Assembly (NCBI GenBank): GCA_017453605.1
Contig: JAFTEP010000302.1
Location: 1 to 17,667, forward strand
Source: Clostridia bacterium
GTDB taxonomy: Bacteria > Bacillota > Clostridia > Oscillospirales > SIG627
Reading direction: 5' to 3'
DNA: 17,667 nucleotides
The position numbers and the translations under genes were made by a program. The notes under the pieces were generated by a model. The model was not told the origin of the DNA. It did not search any database and worked only from the letters and a program-made list of their open reading frames with translations. Shown in pieces: positions 1 through 5,115 of the stretch. Numbering within the stretch: the stretch's first letter is position 1; every line of letters starts with the position of its first letter.

Positions 1-389
1 ATTATAGGCTTGTCGCCGTTGACGATATCGACGTTCCCGCCGAGATAATTCCTCCAAAGACGGATGTGAGTGGTCTTTCCGGTGCCGCTCGGAGCGGTGA
101 AGAGATAGCCGCCTTTTTCAAAACTGACGCAGGCGCCGTGAAAAACGAAACCGCCGTGCGAGGGCATGAATCTTGCCAGAGGCTCGTAGAGCGCGATGAA
201 CTCCGTGTATTCGGGAGAATTGCCGGGAGCGTCGCGCGCGACCCTCTCCAGCTCGCTTTCGCCGACCGACAGCACAAGCTCGGGAGAGGCGACCGGCGCT
301 TCATAGTCCGAAAAAAAGCTTCTGCACCTTTCGCTCCTGCAGCGCACCTCGACGCCGACGCCCGCGATGACCGCGGAAAAGGAGATCAT
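1..389 (-). CDS. HPr-kinase/PEPCK-like P-loop kinase, N-terminal part (cut by window edge)
   Basis: The reading frame opens with ATG at 389-387 and stays open to base 1, giving about 129 residues with no stop, so the C-terminal part lies outside the window. Walker A is at residues ~99-107 (APSGTGKTT), followed by HIRLW and, near the edge, VNGDKP. Upstream of the P-loop is a FVFHGAC strand. This layout is typical of HprK-related kinases of the PEPCK fold found in Clostridia, including those in lasso-peptide clusters that phosphorylate a precursor peptide. The start codon overlaps the stop of the preceding gene (ATGA, bases 389-386), so the two are translationally coupled. The family call is good. 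The substrate is inferred: the neighbouring short peptide and the Ser/Thr-rich protein are the obvious candidates. True HprK acting on HPr is less likely, because the N-terminal domain is short and of a different type. Confidence 0.82.
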   Translation of the reverse strand, partial: MISFSAVIAGVGVEVRCRSERCRSFFSDYEAPVASPELVLSVGESELERVARDAPGNSPEYTEFIALYEPLARFMPSHGGFVFHGACVSFEKGGYLFTAPSGTGKTTHIRLWRNYLGGNVDIVNGDKPI

Positions 390-1297
390 ACAAGCGGACC
401 CCAGCTGTTGTCGGTGTCGTCGGCGACCGAGAGTGCCGCGGTAGCGGTAGCGGTCGGAGGGACCGTCGGAGGGACGGTGGATGCGGGGGTCGAAGATGAA
501 GACGGGGCCGCGGAGGACGCCGGAGCGGACGAAGCCGGAGCGGTGGAGGCGGGGACCGTCGATGCGGGAGCCGGATCGGAAGACGGCGAAGCCGACGAAG
601 CAGGCGCCGCGGATGAAGGCTGAGCTGAAGTCGGCGCCTCGGAAGACGCCGGAGCGGTCGAAGCCGGAGCGGTCGAAGCCGGGCTCTGCGACGGGGACGA
701 AGTCGAAGCCTGAGCGGAAGTCCCGGGTACGCCGGACGAAGCGGGAGCCGAAGAACTTCCGGGCACCTTGGACGAAGAGGCGGGTGCGCCGGACGAAGAG
801 GGAGCGCCGGAAGACGCGGGAGAGCTGCTGTGGGAGACGCTCGACGCCGGAGCGGACGTGGAGGCGGCCGTCGAAGCGGGCCTTGCGGTCGAGGACGGAG
901 TACCGGACGTCTTTGCGGGAGCGGCGGAAGCTCTGGCGGTCGAAGAAGTCTTTGCGGTCGAAGCGGGAGCCTTGGCTGTGGAAGCGGGGGAAGTCTGCGC
1001 CGAGGTAGAACTCGGCGCGTTCTGAGACGTTGAGGCGCTCTGGGATGCGCTCACCGAGGGGAGGACCGTGTAATAGACGGTGCTCGCCGGCGCTTCAGAA
1101 GAACCCGAAGGCGCGGTGGAAGAGGGAGCGGCGGTCGAGGACGGCGCGGCGGTCGAAGCCGGCGCGTTCGTGCCCGAGGGAGCCGGGATCTCCACCGTAT
1201 CCTGAGGCTGATTCGAGATATTGACGGAAATAATGACTATCGCGATACCCACGATCACCAGTATTGCGGCGGCGATTATCTTTGTATACTGTTTCAT
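386..1297 (-). CDS. Membrane-anchored Ser/Thr/Ala/Pro-rich low-complexity protein with peptide-like C-terminal motif
   Basis: A protein of 303 residues. Residues ~7-27 form one transmembrane or signal-anchor helix after a short positive N-terminus (MKQYTK), which would place the rest outside the cell. Residues ~35-280 are almost only A, S, T, P and G, built from degenerate APAST / APSST / PSSS units, like a mucin-type or stalk region. Complexity returns only in the last ~20 residues, ending ADDTDNSWGPLV, which matches the end of the 35-residue peptide encoded just upstream. AGGAG lies 6 bases before the ATG. The gene sits 43 bases after the peptide gene and overlaps the kinase gene by four bases. 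Such regions are often O-glycosylated, but that is not visible here. No family is recognised. Possible roles are a surface stalk or a carrier presenting the C-terminal motif for modification. The coding call rests on the ribosome binding site, anchor helix and coupling, since the repeats also keep other frames open. Confidence 0.75.
   Translation of the reverse strand: MKQYTKIIAAAILVIVGIAIVIISVNISNQPQDTVEIPAPSGTNAPASTAAPSSTAAPSSTAPSGSSEAPASTVYYTVLPSVSASQSASTSQNAPSSTSAQTSPASTAKAPASTAKTSSTARASAAPAKTSGTPSSTARPASTAASTSAPASSVSHSSSPASSGAPSSSGAPASSSKVPGSSSAPASSGVPGTSAQASTSSPSQSPASTAPASTAPASSEAPTSAQPSSAAPASSASPSSDPAPASTVPASTAPASSAPASSAAPSSSSTPASTVPPTVPPTATATAALSVADDTDNSWGPLV
430..1190 (-). repeat. 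Degenerate 15-bp-type coding repeats (A-P-A/S-S-T units)
   Basis: Within the Ser/Thr-rich gene a short unit related to GGCTTCGACCGCTCC (coding strand) recurs in many diverged copies. Exact neighbouring copies lie around 645-690. Each encodes Ala-Ser-Thr-Ala-Pro or a variant. The array explains the long artefactual open frames on the opposite strand and is a likely site of length variation between strains by slippage or recombination. Confidence 0.6.
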
Positions 1298-1340
1298 TTA
1301 TAACTCCTGATCCGGTCCGGATATATTGATCGGACGCTTT

Positions 1341-1448
1341 TCAGACGATCTTGCCGTAGCTGTCGTCCGTATCTTCCTGAGGCTCGGTGGAAAGAAGACA
1401 GATGCTGACCGTCTCAATCAGGATCATTTCGGGGGATTCGAATTTCAT
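1341..1448 (-). CDS. Short peptide, 35 residues, candidate modified-peptide precursor
   Basis: ATG at 1448-1446, TGA at 1343-1341. A strong GGAGG lies 8 bases before the start, and a good promoter (TTGCAA, 17 bp, TAGAAT) lies further upstream. The peptide begins MKFESPEMILIETVSICLL and ends STEPQEDTDDSYGKIV. It has a single Cys, an acidic second half and no signal peptide. The MK-aromatic-E-x-P-E-x-x-I start is a style seen in many short Clostridial peptides of unknown role. Its last 12 residues align with the end of the next gene's product (6 identical, 10 similar), including D-T-D, the Ser and the aromatic-Gly pair. It is first in an operon that also carries an HprK-like kinase. A RiPP-like precursor phosphorylated on the conserved Ser is the favoured reading, but this is inference. 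It could also be a small regulatory or structural peptide. Confidence 0.72.
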   Translation of the reverse strand: MKFESPEMILIETVSICLLSTEPQEDTDDSYGKIV

Positions 1449-1495
1449 TTTAAAAACCTCCGCTGAATTTCTGGAGAACTACTGTTCCTTTTTAT

Positions 1496-1524
1496 ATTCT
1501 ATCATAAATCTTTTGCGTTTGCAA
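1496..1524 (-). promoter_or_regulatory. Sigma-A-type promoter of the peptide operon
   Basis: On the minus strand, -35 TTGCAA (1524-1519) and -10 TAGAAT (1501-1496) are separated by exactly 17 bases, about 48 bases before the peptide start codon. The surrounding DNA is AT-rich, unlike the genes. The -35 lies inside an inverted repeat (GCGTT-TGC-AACGC, 1515-1527) that could be an operator. Confidence 0.7.
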
Positions 1525-1550
1525 CGCTTTTTTCGGCGTTGGGAGTTTTT

Positions 1551-1587
1551 TTCAAAAAAATTCACGAAGATTCACAAATGCTTCACA
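1551..1587 (+). promoter_or_regulatory. Four phased TTCA(C/A) boxes, likely OmpR/PhoP-type regulator site
   Basis: TTCAA at 1551, TTCAC at 1561, TTCAC at 1571 and TTCAC at 1582 repeat every 10-11 bp, so all face the same side of the helix. PhoP/PhoB-class response regulators bind tandem direct repeats of the TTNACA kind with this period. The array sits just before the -10 of the response regulator gene, where such sites usually replace a good -35, and 27 bp upstream of the -35 of the divergent peptide promoter. Autoregulation, with possible control of both directions, is inferred. Confidence 0.55.
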
Positions 1588-1596
1588 CGAACGGTG

Positions 1597-1602
1597 TAAA
1601 AT
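1597..1602 (+). promoter_or_regulatory. Probable -10 element of the two-component operon
   Basis: TAAAAT lies 40 bases before the response regulator start codon and directly after the phased TTCAC boxes. No good -35 stands at 17 bp, which fits an activator-dependent promoter. Confidence 0.5.
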
Positions 1603-1642
1603 ATGCTTGAAGGGATCCGAAACATCTTTTCCCGGAGGAAAA

Positions 1643-2320
1643 ATGAAGATACTTATTGTGGACGACGAAGCGAAGATCCGCGCGATAATCAAAAAATACG
1701 CGCAATTCGAGGACTTCGAGACCGAAGAGGCGGCGGACGGCATGGACGCAGTCAGGATGTGCCGCGAAAACAAATACGACCTTGTGATAATGGACGTGAT
1801 GATGCCGGAGCTCGACGGCTTCTGGGCAGTCAGGGAGATAAGAAAGACAAGCCCCGTCCCCGTCATCATGCTCTCGGCGCGCGGCGAGGAATACGACCGG
1901 ATCCACGGCTTTGAAATGGGGATCGACGACTACGTCGTGAAGCCGTTCAGCCCGAAGGAGCTGATGCTGAGGATCAGGGCGGTGATCTCGAGATCGAGAC
2001 CGCCGGAGCAGGACAGGCCCCACAGAACGCTCGTACACGGAGGGCTCGTCGCCGATCTCGACGCGAGAAAGGTCACACTCGACGGCGCCGCGCTCCAGCT
2101 CGCTCCGAAGGAATACGAGCTTCTGGTCTATCTGCTCGAAAACAAAAACATCGCGCTGTCAAGAGAAAAGATCCTTGAAAAGGTGTGGGGCTTCGACTAC
2201 TTCGGAGACGACCGCACTCTCGACACGCACGTCAAACTTCTCAGAAAGAGTCTCGGAAGATACAGCGAGGATCTTGTCACCGTGAGAGGGATGGGATACA
2301 GATTTGAAACGGAACACTGA
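1643..2320 (+). CDS. OmpR/PhoB-family response regulator
   Basis: A protein of 225 residues. The receiver domain (residues 1-~115) has the acidic pair D7-D8, phospho-acceptor D51 in VIMDVMMP, S78 as the switch Ser/Thr and K100 in VVKPF. The C-terminal winged helix (~130-225) shows the family pattern LAPKEYELLVYLLEN, then SREKILEKVWG, then RTLDTHVKLLRKSL and GMGYRFE. It is a DNA-binding transcription factor activated by the kinase encoded directly downstream. The start chosen is the ATG at 1643, preceded by GGAGG at a short 4-base spacing, because the domain begins exactly there (MKILIVDDE). An in-frame start 12 codons earlier adds residues foreign to the family. Phased TTCAC repeats upstream suggest autoregulation. 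The target regulon is unknown. The divergent peptide operon is a natural candidate. Confidence 0.95.
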   Translation: MKILIVDDEAKIRAIIKKYAQFEDFETEEAADGMDAVRMCRENKYDLVIMDVMMPELDGFWAVREIRKTSPVPVIMLSARGEEYDRIHGFEMGIDDYVVKPFSPKELMLRIRAVISRSRPPEQDRPHRTLVHGGLVADLDARKVTLDGAALQLAPKEYELLVYLLENKNIALSREKILEKVWGFDYFGDDRTLDTHVKLLRKSLGRYSEDLVTVRGMGYRFETEH

Positions 2321-2348
2321 AGTCGCCCGTTCCGGCGGGAAAAAGGCG

Positions 2349-3836
2349 ATGCGCCTGAAAACAAAGCTCTTCATCTGGTTTCTCGCGCTCGGCGCTCTGA
2401 CGGTAGGTCTGTTGTGGCTCTTCCAGATCGGCCTTCTGAACTTCTTCTGCCGCGCCGTCGTCACGAGGAGGATGACGCAGCTGACGGGAGCACTGAAAAC
2501 GAAAAACGAGTCGGATTTCGCCCTCTTCGTCTCCGAAGCGGGCAATTCCGACGGGGTCTGCTCGAGCATTTTCGAGATCACCGACGGCGCTCTCGTCCTG
2601 GTCGGGGACTTCCATACGGACGGGAGCTGCTGGGTCCATTCCATACCCGACAGAAACGTGATCTATCTCTACGGGAAAGCTCTTTCCAAAGAACCGGACG
2701 GCTTCATGACACTTCTTTCGAGCGATAAGCTCAACAGGCTCTATACCGAGCGCACGAGCGATCAGATCAGCGTCGCGCTCGACGGCTCTGTCGCCGAAGA
2801 GGACCTGGAAAAGTATTCTCCGTCCGAGACAGAGGGAGACTCCGTGCTGAGCGCGTCGGTGTTCAAAAGCGGCTCAAAAAAGTATTTCGCTCTGATGAGC
2901 GCTCCTCTGGTGCCGACGGGATCAATGACAAAGACCCTCACGCTCCAGCTTCTGATCGCGACCTTCGCCGCGGCTCTTTTCAGTCTGATCCTCGCGCTCG
3001 CCGCCTCCAAGCGTCTCTCCGATCCCCTCGCGAAGCTCAACCGCGCCGCCGCCCTCCTGCCCGAAGGGGGATTCGTCAGCACGGGGACCGACGGATGCCG
3101 CGAGATCCAGGAACTCGACGCCACGCTCGGCGAGGCGTCCGAGGAGATCTCGAAGGTCGACTCCCTGAGAAGGGAGCTGATCGCCAACGTCAGCCACGAT
3201 CTGAGGACTCCGCTCACGCTCATTTCGGGATACGCCGAGATGATCCGCGACCTGCCGGGAGAAGCGACGAAAGAAAACATGCAGGTCATCGTTGACGAGG
3301 CGGACCGGCTCACCGCGATGGTGACGGAGCTTCTGGACCTCTCGAAACTCGGCTCGAAGATGGAAAAGCCCGAAATATCGCGCTTTGACGCCTGCGCCTT
3401 CACAGCGAGGGTCCTCGACTCCTACAACGCGATGACCCAGGCTCAGGGCTTCAGGATCAACTTTTCCCACCCGGACGTGCCGGTGTACGTCGAGGCGGAC
3501 GAGGGAATGATCTGGAGAGCATTGACGAATCTTGTCAACAACGCGGTCAACCACACGGACGATTCAAGGACTGTGGACGTCTTCCAGAAGGTCGAGGGCG
3601 ATATGCTCGTGACGAGCGTCACCGACAGGGGCGAGGGCATCCCGGCGGACGAGCTTCCCAAGATCTGGGACAGATACTACCGCGGGAGCGAAACTCATAA
3701 ACGGGACGTCATCGGCTCCGGACTCGGGCTCTCGATCACAAAGCGCATCTTCGAACTGAACGGCTGTCAGTACGGCGTCCGGAGCACTCCCGGCGAGGGG
3801 AGCCAGTTCTGGTTCGCGATGAAGATATTGCGCTGA
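2349..3836 (+). CDS. Membrane sensor histidine kinase
   Basis: A protein of 495 residues from the ATG at 2349. TM1 is at ~8-29, an extracytoplasmic sensor region of about 165 residues follows, TM2 is at ~197-219, and then a HAMP-like linker. HisKA carries H283 in NVSHDLRTPLT. The HATPase_c domain shows the N box (LTNLVNNAVNH, ~392-402), G1 (DRGEGIP, ~426-432), the F-box-like WDRYYRG and G2 (GSGLGLS, ~456-462). It would autophosphorylate and pass the phosphate to D51 of the regulator encoded just before it. A TTG at 2304, in frame and overlapping the regulator's stop codon, could extend the protein by 15 residues. I prefer ATG because MRLKTKLFIWF is the usual short positive N-terminus before TM1, though its ribosome site is mediocre. 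The sensor region matches no fold I recognise, so the signal is unknown. Confidence 0.93.
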   Translation: MRLKTKLFIWFLALGALTVGLLWLFQIGLLNFFCRAVVTRRMTQLTGALKTKNESDFALFVSEAGNSDGVCSSIFEITDGALVLVGDFHTDGSCWVHSIPDRNVIYLYGKALSKEPDGFMTLLSSDKLNRLYTERTSDQISVALDGSVAEEDLEKYSPSETEGDSVLSASVFKSGSKKYFALMSAPLVPTGSMTKTLTLQLLIATFAAALFSLILALAASKRLSDPLAKLNRAAALLPEGGFVSTGTDGCREIQELDATLGEASEEISKVDSLRRELIANVSHDLRTPLTLISGYAEMIRDLPGEATKENMQVIVDEADRLTAMVTELLDLSKLGSKMEKPEISRFDACAFTARVLDSYNAMTQAQGFRINFSHPDVPVYVEADEGMIWRALTNLVNNAVNHTDDSRTVDVFQKVEGDMLVTSVTDRGEGIPADELPKIWDRYYRGSETHKRDVIGSGLGLSITKRIFELNGCQYGVRSTPGEGSQFWFAMKILR

Positions 3837-3905
3837 GCTTTGGCAAAACGCCTTCTCCGGCATAAACTGAAACTGAAAAACAGTTTGTGAAGGAGAACGC
3901 CCGCT

Positions 3906-4949
3906 GTGAACACATTTTTTGCCTCTCAGAACACCTGCCGCGGCTTCGTGAGCCGCTTCGGCGAGATCTTCGACGAAAGCCGGCTGGAACGGCTTTACAT
4001 AATAAAGGGAGGACCCGGGACCGGGAAGAGCCGCCTTTTGAAAATGATTGCGGATAAATGGAGCGCCGACGAAGGAAAAGCCGACGTCTTCATCTGCTCG
4101 TCGGACCCGGACTCTCTCGACGGCGTGAAAGACCCGTCCGGGAAACTTGCCGCCGTGGACGGCACGGCTCCCCACTGCACCGATCCCCGCTATCCGGGCG
4201 CGGTGTCGAGGATCCTGAACACAGGCGACTTCTGGGACGAAAAGATCCTCGCCGCCTCCGCAAAGGAGATGATCGCGCTCAATGAAAAAAAGTCGGCGAA
4301 TTTTGCGCGGGCGTACAGGCTTCTCGGTGCCTGCGGAGCTCTCGTAGCGGGAGCGGGAAACGCGCTCAGGGAGGGCTTCGACGGCGAAAAGTCGCTCCGC
4401 GCGGCAAAAAGGCTGGCGGCTTCGATCGGCGGCGAAAAGGGAGATGTCCGCGTGAGACTCACGTCCACGTTCAATCATCTCGGGCATTTCAGACTCGACA
4501 GTTTCGAAAAGCTCGCCGACTCTAAAGTGCTCGTGACTGACCCCTTCGGCACGGGGAGCCTGTTCATGGAGGAGCTTTTCGGGATCCTGAAAGAAAACAG
4601 TGTTTCTCTCGCAGTCTCCTATTCCCCTCTCGACGGACGCCCGGATTCGATCTTCGTCGACGGATCGCGCGTCAGCGTTTCGAGAGACCTGCGCGAGGAC
4701 TGGGAAAAGCGCTGCGGATACGCGGACAAATACGTCAATATGGACAGGTTTCTCAACAGATCGCTGAAAAGCTCTCTCAGACAAAAGCTGAAATTCACTT
4801 CAAAATGTTCGGAGAGCCTGAAAAACGCCGCCTCGGAAGAGTTCGCCGCGGCAAGAGAACGCCATATGAAGCTCGAAGAGATCTACGGCTCGGCGATGGA
4901 CTTCAAAGCCCTCACCGACTTCCAGAACAGCACCGTCGCAAAACTGTGA
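3906..4949 (+). CDS. P-loop ATPase with duplicated domain, PRK06851-like
   Basis: A protein of 347 residues starting with GTG at 3906, with AAGGAG about 10 bases before. The N-terminal half begins NTFFASQNTCRGFVSRF and has a clear Walker A (IKGGPGTGKSRLLK, residues ~33-46), then the family pattern FICSSDPDSLDGVKD. The second half repeats this layout (VSYSPLDGRPDSIFVDG), but where the second Walker A should stand there is only DPFGTGSLFME, without the GK(S/T). This is the architecture of an uncharacterised Bacillota family of tandem P-loop ATPases (PRK06851 type) in which both loops are usually intact. Here the second site looks degenerate, so only one would bind ATP. The family is known from Gram-positive bacteria, but its role is not established. 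It lies 69 bases after the sensor kinase and may share its transcript. A strong terminator follows. Confidence 0.8.
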   Translation: MNTFFASQNTCRGFVSRFGEIFDESRLERLYIIKGGPGTGKSRLLKMIADKWSADEGKADVFICSSDPDSLDGVKDPSGKLAAVDGTAPHCTDPRYPGAVSRILNTGDFWDEKILAASAKEMIALNEKKSANFARAYRLLGACGALVAGAGNALREGFDGEKSLRAAKRLAASIGGEKGDVRVRLTSTFNHLGHFRLDSFEKLADSKVLVTDPFGTGSLFMEELFGILKENSVSLAVSYSPLDGRPDSIFVDGSRVSVSRDLREDWEKRCGYADKYVNMDRFLNRSLKSSLRQKLKFTSKCSESLKNAASEEFAAARERHMKLEEIYGSAMDFKALTDFQNSTVAKL

Positions 4950-4968
4950 ATCTTCAGTATATGCACAC

Positions 4969-5001
4969 GATCCTCCGCGAATGCGCGGGGGATCTTTTTT
5001 T
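4969..5001 (+). terminator. Rho-independent terminator after the ATPase gene
   Basis: An 11-bp stem (GATCCTCCGCG, 4969-4979, with CGCGGGGGATC, 4984-4994, one G-U wobble) and a 4-base AATG loop are followed by seven T (4995-5001). It closes the two-component and ATPase transcription unit. Confidence 0.92.
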
Positions 5002-5028
5002 CCTTCCTTTTCGTTCTCGGCTTTTTTC

Positions 5029-5057
5029 TTGTAAAAATCCTCTCTCTGTGGTATAAT
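5029..5057 (+). promoter_or_regulatory. Sigma-A promoter of the VWA operon
   Basis: -35 TTGTAA (5029-5034), 17 bp, then a perfect -10 TATAAT (5052-5057), 58 bases before the VWA gene start. The leader that follows can fold a small hairpin (GGGAG at 5071 with CTCCC at 5083) ahead of the AAGGAG ribosome site. The promoter lies just after the preceding terminator, so the operon is transcribed independently. Confidence 0.85.
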
Positions 5058-5115
5058 AAAGTCAATATCCGGGAGGGATCAGCTCCCTCGGGAACAACCA
5101 GTCAAGGAGAAAAGA

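Larger units (their letters stand above)
1449..1642. other. Divergent regulatory region between peptide operon and two-component operon
   Basis: 194 bases of AT-rich DNA with no plausible gene. It holds the peptide promoter, GCGTT/AACGC half-sites at 1515, 1523 and 1536, a poly-A run, the four phased TTCA(C/A) boxes and the -10 of the response regulator. Both operons are probably controlled from here. Confidence 0.7.

Noticed and set aside
66..623. Open plus-strand frame of 185 codons
   Set aside because: It is the complement of the HprK-like kinase start and the Ser/Thr-rich repeats. The minus strand shows a Walker A and proper ribosome sites, and the repeats keep several frames open.
481..1008. 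Arg/Lys-rich plus-strand frame of 175 codons
   Set aside because: An artefact of the GC-rich repeat array read on the other strand. It has no ribosome site and no domain.
1515..1534. GCGTT-TGC-AACGC followed by six T as a plus-strand terminator
   Set aside because: The stem is only 5 bp with a 3-base loop, and no plus-strand gene lies upstream. It fits better as an operator-like repeat over the minus-strand promoter.
2304..2348. TTG start extending the sensor kinase by 15 residues
   Set aside because: Possible because of overlap with the regulator stop and a GGG-type site, but the ATG at 2349 gives the usual N-terminus just before TM1. Kept as an alternative only.
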